Under the pieces are notes generated by a model that searched no databases, was not told the DNA's origin, and saw nothing but the letters and a program-made list of their open reading frames with translations. A stretch of DNA of 50,660 bases from Perkinsus olseni (Eukaryota > Perkinsozoa > Perkinsida). The stretch spans positions 1 to 50,660 of the forward strand of contig JABANN010000223.1 of the NCBI GenBank assembly GCA_013115125.1, given 5' to 3'. Both the position numbers and the translations under genes were made by a program. Within the stretch, counting starts at the first letter, position 1, and each line of letters begins with the position of its first letter. Of the stretch, positions 12,035-27,521 are shown piece by piece.

Positions 12035-13600
12035 TAATTCTGGCGACAGCGGCAGGATCGAGAACCCGGTTGACCCACCTATTCCCACGATAGCCGACTT
12101 GAAGGCTGCTCGGAAGTTGGCGCGTTGTAGGCGCACTAAGACGGCCAATCGCCTCCAGAGGGTGAAAGCATTGATTGCCGAATATGAGGGGCCAGTTGAT
12201 GGTGTAGAGTTGGAGGAGGATGAGGAGTACGCCAAGCTCCAGGAGGAGGAAGAGTCTCTGGAACCGCTCTTGATCGAGGCTCAGTTGGCGGCGGCTAATG
12301 CCGAGAGAGCCGTCTCGGATTGGCTTCGGGATGATTTGAGCCAGCGCCTGCCATCCCCGTCCTTGTCGGTGGGGCGTGAATCGCAGGCCTTCGTTACACC
12401 CGATGCGTTCGGGGACTCTCCGGGTCCGGCAGCTCACACCGACGGGAGACAAGCTCGCACCAATGCTTTGGTGACCGAGACTTCCCCGGCGTCTCCACCT
12501 CCCCCTGCTGCGGTTCCGCCTCCAATGGGAGTTTCCTCTGGCGTGACGTCCCTGGGACCGCAACCGTCTGTCAGGAGCCGTGTGTCGTCGTCCAAGGATG
12601 CGATAGGGAAGTTAGTTATACCGCACCTCTTGGATAAGTATGAGGTCTTGTCCCATATAAATATGTTCTGCCTTATCCTCTCGGACAATGGGTACGGCCA
12701 ATATGATGGTGAGAGGTTTGTCCCAGCTGAGCGGGAGACCACCATTGTTGTGCGGCTTCTGGAGACTCTCGACAAGTGTCCGGAAGTCCATGCGTTTGCT
12801 GAAAGCACTGCTCGGTCGTCGCAGTATGGGTGGGACCAGACCATTGATATCCTAAAAAAGCGGTTCGGCTCTAAGATCTCTCTCAGGGGCGAGGCGAATC
12901 GCCGTCTGAAGGCCTTGAGGTTCTTGGGTCCTTCGATGGCTGAAGGATTCAATCAGGAGGTGGTGGTTATTGCCAATTTGTGGCTGTCGGTCTACGGCAA
13001 GGAAGGTGCAGAAGTCCGGCATCTGGTGTCGCGTATTATGGGGAAGTTGCCCTATGAGGTCCGGCAGTTGGTGGTGGCATCGGTCCTGGATAAGTTACCT
13101 GAGAGCTGTGTGCACAGGTGGGATAATCATGTTCAGCTGCACGAGCATGCCAAGCATTTCCAAGAATCACCATCGGTGTGCCTGACCGAGATCATCTCTG
13201 TGGTATGTAAGTCTATGGAGATCACCGAATCCCTCAACCCCATGGAAGCTCAGAGGAGGCGCGATCCGGTGCGGAGGATCGCTGAGAGCGATCCGTCGAG
13301 GATGACCAATACCATGTTCGCCTCCAAGTATCCCGTCGGTGCTGTCTTGTATTTCAGGACTGACCAGAAGGAGGTGACGGATAGTCAGATCAAGGAGCAC
13401 TTCCGCAAGCTCGGGGCAAAGGATTCGATGGTGGTGCATCATTCCCACGGGCACATCTATGGATTGGCGGGATTCCCTACGGCGGCCGAGATGAAGACCA
13501 AGCTGGGCCAGGCGGCTTGTTCCGCTCTGGGGATCTGGGCTAGGCCTTTTTCATCTGCGGCGCGGGGAAACTACCAGAGGGCCTTCGAGAGCCGGCAGTA
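11992..13600 (+). pseudogene. gag-like region of the LTR element
   Basis: A long plus-strand frame with an Ala/Glu-rich coiled region followed by a capsid-like helical region. No CCHC zinc knuckle was found. It opens within the LTR and passes through the primer site in frame. It is treated as part of a fossil element. Confidence 0.6.
12041..12058 (+). other. Primer binding site, tRNA-Ser-like
   Basis: TGGCGACAGCGGCAGGAT starts six bases after the 5' LTR. It is complementary to a tRNA 3' end reading CTGCCGCTGTCGCCA, which is the pattern of eukaryotic serine tRNAs. The tRNA identity is from memory of yeast and other tRNA-Ser 3' ends. Confidence 0.6.
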
Positions 13601-13779
13601 AGCTCGGAGGCCCCCGTCATCGAGGCCGGCGATGCCACCCTGCACCATTCGTCGTCTTTCCCAACGTCCCTTCCTTCTGCTCCGGGACGATATGATTCTA
13701 CGTCTTGTGAACCGGCGTGCTATACATCGTTATTATGTGACGACTCTATTCAAGTCTCAGACACGACAGATCCGGATGT

Positions 13780-16350
13780 GGTGCCTGAGATCGTTGTTAA
13801 AGCTCGGTTGGCGGGAATAGTGGTCGACTGTATTATTGATTCTGCATCGGGATTTTCTTACCTATCTTCGTATGACTTACCTAATATCCCTCTGGCCCCC
13901 TTGGAAGTTGTTCGGCCCACGGCGGCCAGGGTTGCTAACGGAGTGGTGGTTCGTATCCACCAGTATATCTCCGGGGAGCTCGAAGTCTCCCACTGTCATA
14001 ATGATCATATTGTATGTAAGTGTATTGTTGAGGTTCGTATCCTCCCTTGTAAGAGAAGTCTGGGAGCACGTGGTCTCCCTGCCGTCCTTGTAGGACGGGA
14101 TTTGATGTCCAAGCTCAGTATACGGGTCGAAGCCCATCGGTGTACTTGTCAAGGTCAACTCGTCTACGATAGTAACGGCGAAGATGTTAATTGTATCACG
14201 TCTCTTCTTGAGTCCGACTTGGTCTGTCGTCTGGTTGAAACCCTACACGGCAGTTCGAGTGGCCCAGTATCCCAACTCTCGGAGTTCGTAGAGCTCGCGG
14301 TCTCCGATGTGCAGAAGGGAACTGCCTTGAAGTATTGTGAGGCTCTCGGAGAGCGCCTTCCCTTTCAGGGAGATCAGCGCGGTTACTGTGCCGCGTTGCT
14401 GCCTTTCTGCCCTGATGTGGAAAAGAAATTCCCTAGCTATCAGCAGTATTTCTGGGAGATATGCTGTCCTCGTCCAGGTCCAACTAGGCGCCCTCACTTG
14501 TATGCCGATAAGATGTACCGGCAGCTGACTCTGGAAGGCCGGCAGTTGTATCAGGAACTGGTCAACAAGTACGTGGCTCGAGGACATTGGCAGCCTATCT
14601 CCAAGCCCCATACCGACGCTGCGGCTGAGGTTTTCTTGACGGGGTCCCCTTCGAAGGGGAGACTCGTTTGTGATTTTCGGTGCTTGAACAGCACTTTGCC
14701 TAGAAGCTCTACTTCTGGGATTCTTATACCTGTACTTATGTGCTGCCTGCGCCTCCTCAGGCCGGCGGTACTGGTGGTGGCGGACTGTCACAGTGCGTTC
14801 TATATGTTGAGGCACTGTAACCACGAGGGGTGTTTGAATGAGGTTGAGCTCCACACCGGCGACGGTAGGTATTATTCCTCCAAATGCGTATGTTTCGGGG
14901 TCTTGCATGGCCCCGAGTCATTGGAGTGTAGCTTGGGTCGGCAGATAGAGAAGGTGCTGGAAGAACCCCCTGAGACTGTACAGGCCGGTGGCATTGCTAA
15001 GTTTGTTGATGATCTCACCCTTGCCTTCAGCGCTGCTGATGCAGCTAGGTGCCCCGCTGTTGTCGCTACCATCATCTACTTCCTCGGGTTGTGTGGCTTC
15101 CTCTGTTCTTTGAAGAAGTTCGCGGTCATCGTCCAGGCGGCCTGGACCAGGCCGCGGTGGCTGATCTTCTGGGGGCCTTGTCTGAGTTTGTCCTCCCCGA
15201 GGGGTCGATGCTGGGCGTGCGGGTCACTTTTGATGATGACTACTTATGCTTCCGTTGTGATCAGGCTGATCGTCTTAAGGAGGCCCAAGCCATTCTCGAG
15301 GATTCAAGTTGGAGTAAGTCACAAGTGTATGCGGCCTGTGGCGCGGTCGGGTATGATCCGCTCGCCTTGCACGGTGAGCTGAAGCCACTCTGCGACGCCA
15401 CTCGCCGCTTGTTTGGAGCGTGCTTTACGAAGGCCAGCTGGTCTCAGCGGTTGCAGAAGGCTGACTTCAACGAGGCACAATGGCGATGTTGGAATGAGTT
15501 GCAACATCACTTGTCTACGGCCATAAAAGGTTTACTGACTCAGCCGTGTGAGCACAAGATCCGGTTGTCGCAGGAGCCCTTGAGGCTCATTCTACAGACG
15601 GATGCGTCGCTGTCAGGTGGCGGAGTCTTCATCACTGCCAGGTCACTCGATGGTTCGACGGTCTCTTTGATACGGGATGCCTTTGCTTGGAGTCCGCTCC
15701 AGCAGAGGTACCACTCTAACAGGAGGGAGATGTTAGCTCTTCATAGGGGTATCTGTTGGCTGAACCGAGTGTTGGCCGAGTTCAAGTCCATGTCATTCAA
15801 GTCGTCATCATTCCCTCTGTTGCCGCCGGTGATATAGTCTGATAACAAGGCGACGGTGCGCCTCTGCCTGTCTTCAGCCTCTACACTCAAGATCACTGCT
15901 GTCGAGAGAAATGCCTTGTTCCGTATTGTTTCGGCCATAGGCAGTGAGTTGGCTGAGATTCGAGCACTCTGCGGCTGCTATGAGATTGAGCATGTGGCAG
16001 GACAGGCGAACCATGAAGCTGACCGGTTGAGCCGGGTTTTGAGTGTACCAGTCCGTGGTGAGTCTGCCAAGCCGCTTTTCCAGCTCCTGAATGAGGCCGT
16101 CGGTGGTAACGAAGTGCCGGTCATGGACGACGTCTTCGAACTTGCCGAATTCTTGCATTCTCGGGTCAACCATGATCTGTGCTTCGCCTTCTGTGGAGAA
16201 GGATGCCCACGGCCGACTGATGACGAACTCTACGTCCAGGCCCCGTGTCATCCCGATGAAGATTCGCTGAGGCGGGTAGCAGAGATCTATCCGGCTTTCA
16301 ATGTCCTCGAAGCTGTTGAGTCGTTCGTCGATAGGTGTTGTGCGGTGGTT
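13780..16350 (+). pseudogene. Protease, RT and RNase H region of the LTR element
   Basis: The first part has an aspartic-protease-like hydrophobic D-S-A segment. The reverse transcriptase follows, with a VADCHSAFYML block and the FVDDL active-site motif. RNase H follows with LQTDASLSGGGVF and an H-x-A-G-x-x-N-x-x-A-D block. The region is broken and is described as a fossil. Confidence 0.65.
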
Positions 16351-17900
16351 TTTAGGGCCTGAGAGCCCTGGTCAGTCCCCAAGGGACCGTGCCCGGTGCC
16401 GCCTCACCCTACGCCTCAGGAGTTTATGCTGGGGAATGGGACAGGCTTGCCGGTTAGTGCGGGTTACTAAGTGGTGTCTGAGGGCCTGGTTCACTGCAGC
16501 CTGCACTACTGAAGGTCGCGGAAATCGTTGTCGGTCTCGTCATTTCGAGCCGTTCCCACAGCACTGGGAAAGACAGGACCTGGTGGACTGGCTCCGGGTC
16601 GACCAACAGAGTAACCCCAGACTACCATGCAGAGTTGTGGACCTCGGCGAGTCGGGTGATGTTGTTGCAGTAGGATCTGGTCCATATTACAGGATCGACG
16701 GCGTTGTCTACCTGCGATCTACAAAGGCGAACGGTGTGGTATGCTTTAGAGCCGTGGTGGACGGCGTACTGAGAGACATGATACTTCGTGATCTCCATCG
16801 TGCTAACCGTCATGGGAGTGTTGAAACTATGTGTGACAAGTTCACCAACGCCTTCCATGCGTCCGGGATACGCCGCGCGGCCTCGGCTATCAAGAAGCAT
16901 TGCGCCATCTGTGCTCGCCTGAATGCTAGGTTCGCTAAGGGTTGGCTGGTTCCGTGCGGAGGACCTTATCATGATATCAGGGCATTGTTGTCGATGACAC
17001 CTTATACTGTGGTCGGCATTGACTTTGTGATCATCGCCCCATCTGTTAAGGTGATGATCGGTGCTTGTATTGCTACTCGGCATGTGACTCTGTTGTACGC
17101 GGCCAAGGAGGACTCCAACACCGCGGTGTCTCTGATCCACGAGCTGTCCCTTTTGAGGGGTTTGCCCGTGGAAGTGTTCTCCGACCGGGCGTCCTACTTT
17201 CGATCAGTCACCTTTCAGAGTGGCATGGAGCGGATGGGGATAAAAGTTTCTTACCTGGCTTCTCATAGCCCGTTCGAGGGCTCGGTGTACGAGCGAAGGA
17301 ACAGGGAGCTTAAGCGGGTGCTCCGTTACTTGTTGGAGCTTCCGTCGGTCAAGAAGTTGCTGAGACATTTCGACCCTGACTCGGTGGAGCACGTCCGTCG
17401 TCTTCGGTTGGTGTTGTTGGAGATTGAGTTGATGGTCAACCAACGTCCTCTCGGATTGGTGGATACAGGCGCCGAAGTGCGGACTATCTCTCCTGATAGC
17501 CTTTGTTACGGCTACGCCAGGAGAACCGACCAGGTGGCCGATCCGGGGATAGCGATCTTCGCATCCCCTACTGATGAACCAGAAGATGATGGTGATGTTG
17601 ACGGTATCCTAGGCTCGGTGTCGCCCTATACGAGCCGCCCGGGTGTACGTCCCAGTCCGATCGCAGACGCTGCTCCCAAGCGACTGTCGGCGATCCGCAA
17701 CAGTTTCCTTTCTTTTCATTTTCAGTACTTGAAAGATCGATCTGATAAGGCCATGGCGCGTGGTGCTCCTCAGTCGTCAGTGATGCCACTTTTTGGCAAG
17801 GACGATCTGGTATTTGTCCGCGCTGGTAAATCTGACATTGTTGTTGTCTCTTTGCGCATGCGTATTTTGCGCTTGCGTGCGGAGATGGGGATTGAGTCAG
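16350..17900 (+). pseudogene. Integrase region of the LTR element
   Basis: It shows an H-x4-H and C-x2-C zinc-binding region, then catalytic acidic residues in GIDFV, FSDRAS and YERRNRELK contexts, and a downstream motif (ELMVNQRPLGL) of the BEL/Pao or Ty3 kind. The frame runs on into the 3' LTR. Confidence 0.65.
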
Positions 17901-17971
17901 CTAAAGTCTTATACCTCCTCTTCTGATATGTCTGGTGTTACACAGTCGGCGGGGACAGCGGATGGGCAACA
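17833..17971 (+). repeat. 3' LTR (139 bp)
   Basis: Identical to the 5' LTR over 139 bases. One further upstream base (C) is shared at both ends. The bases flanking the element (GTGC before, AGAT after) do not form an obvious target-site duplication. Confidence 0.85.
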
Positions 17972-18248
17972 AGATCAACTTGATATTATCAACTTATGCG
18001 TTTTCGAAAGTGCTAACGAGGTTTTAAGACGCCCTAACGAGGGAGCGGGCTTCTCGAGTAGCCCTCTTGTAACCTACCGCGAGGAGAGGCTGTTTGGGGG
18101 GTCTTCCATGACTGGAGCATTGGAATTTTTACGCCAGCGGGAAGCGACGGTTTTGTTCCCCCATGGGGTTCCACTTGACAACTCGATGCATTTGAGTGCA
18201 GAGAAACTACACCAAAACCGAAAACACAAACGCTAGTCTTTTTTATTT
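17972..18248 (+). other. Right flank of the LTR element with an orphan open frame
   Basis: An open frame of about 88 codons leaves the 3' LTR and runs to a stop near 18236. It includes ALEFLRQREATVLFPHGVPL, which looks like real protein, but I recognise no family. It may be host sequence the element landed in or near, or a chance open frame. It lies just downstream of the minus-strand transporter gene. Confidence 0.3.
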
Positions 18249-20725
18249 TCAGTCGACACTCTTAACAGCTGCTCGTTCTTCAACGCCAGTAGGGCGCCGG
18301 CAGCCAGTAAAGCCTGACGAAGGGAGTCCGCAGGAAGCGGAGGCTGTTGAGGCACTTACAGAACAAGTAGCGAATACTGTGGATTCGTCCATGCTGCCCA
18401 CACTAGTGCAGATCTTGGCAACGACCACGTTGAGGGGTATCCGATAGAGGTTGAACATAGTAGCGCGAATTGACGCTGGTACGATGCCTGAGGGGAAGCT
18501 GTCGAACACGAGGCCGAGCGTTGAGCTGCCTCACTCGATCGTATTGAATAGTGAGTTGGGAAGTAGACACCACAGCAAGCTTCGAAGATGCAGAAGGCCA
18601 GCAGCCTTCGCATGGGTGATGCTGTGAGGCAAGGGACCTAACAGGGCTCCATAAACGATGGCGGGAGGACACAACGTGAACGTACTGCCAAGGCGGCCGC
18701 AGCAACGAGAAGAACATAAGGCAGGACACTGGGAAGTCGAAGCGATCGGCTCTGAAAAGGTAGAGGTCGAGTTCCCACGGCGGAGGTGATCCGCTGCTGC
18801 TCACGGTGATGCTTTCGAATACTTCACTTCCGATCATCATTGCTATCATAAAATCAGTGAATACTGTGCCAGGGTCCATAGATTCGGGCAGGGCCGGCGT
18901 CCACATGAATACGAAGACGTACATAGCGGACTCGAAACAGGACTGATCAACGACGATGATGACGATGATAGAAACCTAGACGAATGCACCTACCTGCACT
19001 AGACCGCAAAGAAGGACACTTGGCTGCGCCAGAGCAACCTTGAGGGCCTCCGCCATCGCCCGCATCATCCCCGAGAACGGAGATGACGGAGCAGTCGCTG
19101 TGGGGCTGCCGCCGTGATTTTCGTTCCTGAAAATGACGAGCTCTTCAGAGGCAGCTTTCACGCGCTGTGAACCCTCCCACCAGAAGAGGATTATCATCAC
19201 GCCGCACACAACCAGCGTGAAGGCAGAGAGCTGGAAGGGCCCGATCGGACCGTATTTGACAGCGGCAAAATGGGAGAGCACTCCGGCCACGATCGCCGCC
19301 GTTCCGTTACCTACACGAGGATAGTACAGACAGGAGCTGGCGAGCAGCACACCAGTGGGCACCTAGAGTGGCCTTCGCGAAGGTATCATTCAAAGACTTC
19401 GCATCGAAACCCCGCACTGCGTGCTCTTCCAACATCCATGCTTCGAATACCGAGAAGAGGAGCGAGGTGGAGACCCCACCTAGGAAGCTGAAAGCAGTTG
19501 AATTGGCCGCGGGAGAGGCGATCCGGCTTACCGGCCGAGCAGCAGGACGTAGAAATGACGAGAATGGTAGAGCAGGCAGGCTAGAGCATAGAGGATGCAG
19601 TACCTGACGGGGAGTATTGCCACGGTTGCCCGGCGGGTGCGGTGGAATACATAAGACATGCCTTCTTCCGACCAAAGGAATCAGCCAAACCACCGACGAA
19701 CATACCGAAGACACCGGACGTGAGGAAACCAACGATGAAGAGGGAGCCTGATAAGGGAGACATGCAGCTCAATGGCCATCATCGATACGATCAACAGAGG
19801 CGCGTATGAATGATACCGAAAACACGAGCAAACCACTGGTTCGCACGAGGGAGAGTATGAGCAAGGGCTAGAGCCTATACTTCTCCAGGGAATCTCCCTC
19901 TGGAGAGCCGCCATCGCCGGTACCGAGCGTTGAGAGCTTCTCTTCATACTGATCGCCTCCAGCTGGCGTCGTTCATCGAGGTTGGCATTAGCTCCGCTGT
20001 AGAGTAATAGTATGCAATAGATTACGTGGCACATTCAGTTCACTTCTCACTGGTTTTCTAACCCGCCCATCATTCGTCGCGATAGAAAGAGCATGTAAAG
20101 AATTAGCAGGGCGAGATCAAGAAACAAGCAGTTCAGAGACGGTCAATACGCGATTAAGCGAGCCATAGCCCACCCGAAGATGCAGGAAGAGTCAATAAAC
20201 TAATACCATATTTCAGAAAAGACTCTGCAACCGCAATTTCCGTGCAAAAATCACTTCCTGAATCGGCAATGGGTTTCAAAATTCGTTTATCGAGCAGAGG
20301 GCTAGTATCACCACACGATCGAGTCCAACATGGACCTCTGGCTCATCTACCCATCAGCAACGTCCTCCCGCAGTAGTACCTATATCCTCAATGCTGTATC
20401 CATAGGATCGGTACAGGGCGTAGACGAATGGTCCCTGCAGCCAGTCCGCCAACACCGCTAGGAGGTAGACGCCGAGATAGACGAGTTGGAAGCGATGGAA
20501 CTCCTCATTGCCGGCACTCCCACTGCTGCTGCTGCTGTCTTTCGTCTGAAGGATACCACTATGTGTGTGAGTTCGAGTTGCCTTCCCCCTGACTACCACC
20601 GAGGATCGAGGTCGTAGGGTGCTGTTATAGAGAGGTTTGGCCGCACACAGGGCAGCTAGGAACACACAGAGGGCGCTCTCGGTAGGCAGGGATGGCCATG
20701 GGGAGAACACCGACGAAATCGTCAT
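18249..20725 (-). CDS. MFSD5: MFSD5-type major facilitator (molybdate-anion transporter family)
   Basis: Multi-pass membrane transporter of the MFSD5 group, whose characterised members move molybdate. The first exon (from 20725) holds YLLAVLADWLQGPFVYALY and YGYSIEDIG. The next exon continues SLFIVGFLTSGVFGMFVGGL and ADSFGRKKACLMY, the A-like loop of the superfamily. Then come TSLLFSVFEAWMLEEHAVRG, GNGTAAIVAGVLSHFA (joined across a 53-nt intron), MYVFVFMWTPALPES and the conserved C-terminal RATMFNLYRIPLN. The stop is near 18249. Most introns are about 50 nt, but the first is about 625 nt (20381 to about 19757). The junction just before RATMFN is unresolved by eye. It ends a few hundred bases from the LTR element. 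The family match is strong in several blocks; molybdate as substrate is by analogy only. Confidence 0.82.
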
Positions 20726-21487
20726 CTAGTAATCAAAGTTCGATTATGGAACCCAAACGGCGGTAATAATCACGCACAGTGCAGAGCGTATCTCTCAGTA
20801 CGAAAATTCTAATGGTTTCCTGCACAGAGCCCCGCCTCTACTCGTACCTTAACTATTTCTAGTCGCCAAAGTTTACGATTCTTACGCAGTACTGGTGGGC
20901 GAGCGCCGAATGAAGAGTAAGATGCGCACTAATGGCGCTCAGTGAACCAACCCTGAGACTCGGCGCAAGAGGAAGGCAGTCGAAGTTGAGGTCTCGAACG
21001 CGTTTTGGCTGACTTCGCTTCGGGGGAGTTCCGCTCTCGAGTTTGAGGAATTTCAATTGAATACTCCCTCAGGATTGCGATCACTTTTGATGTATTGAAA
21101 ACGAATCCCAGAATGTTGTCAAGTGGATTGAGGTTAGCACCGGGAGAAGGGGTCATCATTACCATCTGGGAAAGGGGCAGGAGGGGGCCCAGGGCCTTGC
21201 CCTACAGAGACTACCAGAACGCAAGATTGTTGATAGGCAAGAGGCAACTAAATTTATTATTATCACATGCATTTACTTCCATGTAGTAAGTGCAGCAGAT
21301 AATAACAATAACGTTGCTCAACGGACTGGATGGGGGGCAGTAGGTCATAATTACCATCATCATCACGGGCAGCAGCTAAATAATAACAACAATAGTAGTA
21401 TTATCATTTCGCTACCACTGCGACGAAGGAAGGCTGTCAGCTACATTAGTAGTGGTAACAATAACAGCAGCAGCAACAACGCCACCA
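20726..21487. other. Intergenic between the transporter and the polo kinase gene
   Basis: No gene is supported. There are AATAA-rich and CAT/CAA trinucleotide patches at 21290-21480. Short open frames on both strands overlap and look like chance. Confidence 0.45.
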
Positions 21488-25746
<4,259 letters not shown>

Positions 25747-25875
25747 GGACAGGGTGATCCAAAGGCGAGAATAATGCTCTCACAGTGGATCGACGAACGC
25801 ACAGCGTCTGGCTCCCTTCACGCAAGCCGAACGAGAAGATGTTGTGGCACTAAGCTTCATGAAAACTTAGACACG
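25747..25875. promoter_or_regulatory. Upstream region of the polo kinase gene
   Basis: About 130 nt separate the polo kinase start from the end of the next minus-strand gene. It may hold the promoter, but I see no named element. Confidence 0.25.
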
Positions 25876-27010
25876 TCAGTCAAGATCGAATGGATAGTTG
25901 ATAGAGTGATGATGACTACAAGGCAGCATGCCATGGCAATGCGGTGATGGGATGAAAGAAATGTCCGAGTTCACCCATGGCATTCGCATCTTACACATTG
26001 TCTTCGTGAACCGAGCTCTCCCCAGACACTTCGACAGCAGTGCGGTGAGAACCTCTAGTTCTTCTGGTCCTCTCCAAAAGATCCACCAGCCCTTTCTGCA
26101 CTCCTGGCACGTCAACACTCCGTCTCGAGACCCGGCCAATTATTTCGCACAGCTTTGGTGCCCAGATATCCATAGCGCATTTGGCGTTCCAGTCAGCAAC
26201 GCTCGGGAGGACTTCGGGCCACTTGCGCTTAATCCTTCGCAGACAACCGCGTAGAGCTGCCGTCAAGATCGCCAAGGGCTCGCCTCCATTCGATGGCGCA
26301 AAACTCACCAGCGCTGATTTTGACAGGGAACCGAACTGGCATTGGTGATTGTCCACATTGATGAAGATCTCGAGGGCCTCCCATTCACTCGGGCACTCGG
26401 CGAACATGGTACAATCGATCTCAGCAGTCAGTACCCCGAGGGGCCGAGGCTGGGAGCCCACTTTTATGATACCGAACTCATCGCCTGCCCTCCCTTCGAA
26501 GGCATCCCGGATGGCTCCCAGCAAACAGCATTCCGACCAGCCTGGCAGGTTTGCCATGACCGTGCCATTGACAAGACGCGTTGCCAGAATAGTTCGATCA
26601 GATCCAATACGAGCAGAAGAGTCCCGCTGTGGTCTAACCCTAGTCATCACGGTGACGCCGTCGACGCTGTAGCGCGCTACTGGCTGGCCTGGTATAGAAC
26701 GGAACAAGGATGAGCCTGAACAGGGCAACCATCGCGAAGACACAATTGAAATGCTATGCTATAAAAAAGTCTTCCCCGAGAACGACTAGCACCTTGGAGC
26801 TGTTTGTCATTGAACTCGAATGTTGGAGCCTTTTCGCCCAAAAATTGGGAGGAGAGCGCCAGGTACTCCTCGGTCAAGCTTCGCACAATATCGTTGTCTA
26901 CGTCCGGTGACTGAGGCAGCTGTAAGGAGACCTATAATACAGCAAAGAAGAGGCAGCAATCATCAGGCATCGCACCCCGATGATCGCAGGAGGATAAATT
27001 GTCCGCCATG
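25876..27010 (-). CDS. Hypothetical protein, multi-exon
   Basis: I do not recognise this gene. A C-terminal exon of about 250 codons (26743-25991) has the look of real globular protein, with Trp/Cys/Asn-containing segments such as WEALEIFINVDNHQCQFG and WPEVLPSVADWNAKCAMDIW, and ends in an Arg/Thr/Ser-rich tail. Upstream, an exon reads NDIVRSLTEEYLALSSQFLG and EKAPTFEFNDKQLQ, with a GT donor after it. A further upstream frame with MADNLSSCDHRG near 27010 may be exon 1, but the splice phase does not fit, so the start is unresolved. There is no signal peptide or transmembrane segment. It lies in the run of minus-strand genes between the polo kinase and the GHKL ATPase. Confidence 0.45.
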
Positions 27011-27062
27011 GCCAGGAATTTCCAAGATACCACCCCCTCCCCACCATCCACACACGCGCTGT

Positions 27063-27342
27063 GACTCAGTGACTGAGTCTCAGTCGGTGAAGAAGCTCTA
27101 CAAAGGTATAAAAAGGTATAAAAAGACATATCCGTCAGCTCAGCTGCTGAGCCTCCGTATGCCCTTTCGACGCCACTGATCCCGTAAGTGCTGACGGACT
27201 GAGTAGCCGTCGGCTACTAACCGAATCTTTCAGCCTGAAGTTCAGGCTGGAAGTTCAGGCCCTGAACTACTCCGTAGTTTCCGGATGTTCTCCAGAGCCT
27301 CTTACCAGAAGAAGCTAGTCTGAATGCTCTCGCGTTCTTCTG
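27063..27342. repeat. Cluster of single-base-centred perfect inverted repeats
   Basis: Six perfect palindromes with a one-base centre fall in about 200 bp: 27063-27079 (8-base arms), 27071-27085 (7), 27138-27152 (7), 27202-27218 (8), 27231-27249 (9) and 27252-27268 (8). A 6+3+6 hairpin follows at 27265-27279 and a stem with 8-base arms and a 21-base loop at 27306-27342. The first two overlap, making arm/anti-arm/arm. GAAGTTCAGGC also occurs as a direct repeat at 27237 and 27250. Function is unknown. Confidence 0.7.
27107..27124 (+). promoter_or_regulatory. Two tandem TATAAAAA boxes
   Basis: TATAAAAA occurs at 27107-27114 and again at 27117-27124, inside the palindrome cluster. Read on the plus strand they resemble TATA boxes. 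No convincing plus-strand gene follows, so they may drive a non-coding RNA or be chance. Confidence 0.3.
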
Positions 27343-27520
27343 TGACATATAGCTTAAAATGTCACAATGCTCGATGTGTCATGCTGCTGTACCACCATGT
27401 CGTTAATCTCCACAATTTTTGCAGTCTGATGCTTCGTCATATCCGAGCTCTTCTATCGTCCTGTGGCGCAAGAAGCTCCTCACACTGTTACTAGCCAGGA
27501 AGTAGGTCGCCAACAACATA
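27343..27520. other. Intergenic between the palindrome cluster and the GHKL gene region
   Basis: Unique sequence with no supported gene. GTCACA/TGTGAC words occur around 27335-27370. Confidence 0.4.
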
Positions 27521-27521
27521 A

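Larger units (their letters stand above)
11896..17971 (+). mobile_element. LTR retrotransposon, BEL/Pao-like or divergent Ty3/Gypsy
   Basis: Element of about 6.08 kb with identical 139-bp direct terminal repeats that begin TG and end CA. A primer binding site lies just inside the 5' LTR. The parts occur in the order gag-like, protease region, reverse transcriptase, RNase H and integrase, all on the plus strand. The integrase has an HHCC zinc-binding region, a D,D,E core and a motif resembling the NSRPLT block of BEL/Pao elements. The RT active site reads FVDDL. The coding region looks broken, with about three or four interruptions, although a gag-to-pol shift can be natural in such families. 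Identical LTRs point to a recent insertion. No clear target-site duplication is seen and the polypurine tract is not obvious. It lies between the GYF-domain and MFSD5-like genes, apparently in intergenic DNA. Confidence 0.85.

Noticed and set aside
13301-13454. An independent host gene between gag and pol
   Set aside because: The segment lies inside the LTR element between its identical ends and is explained by the element.
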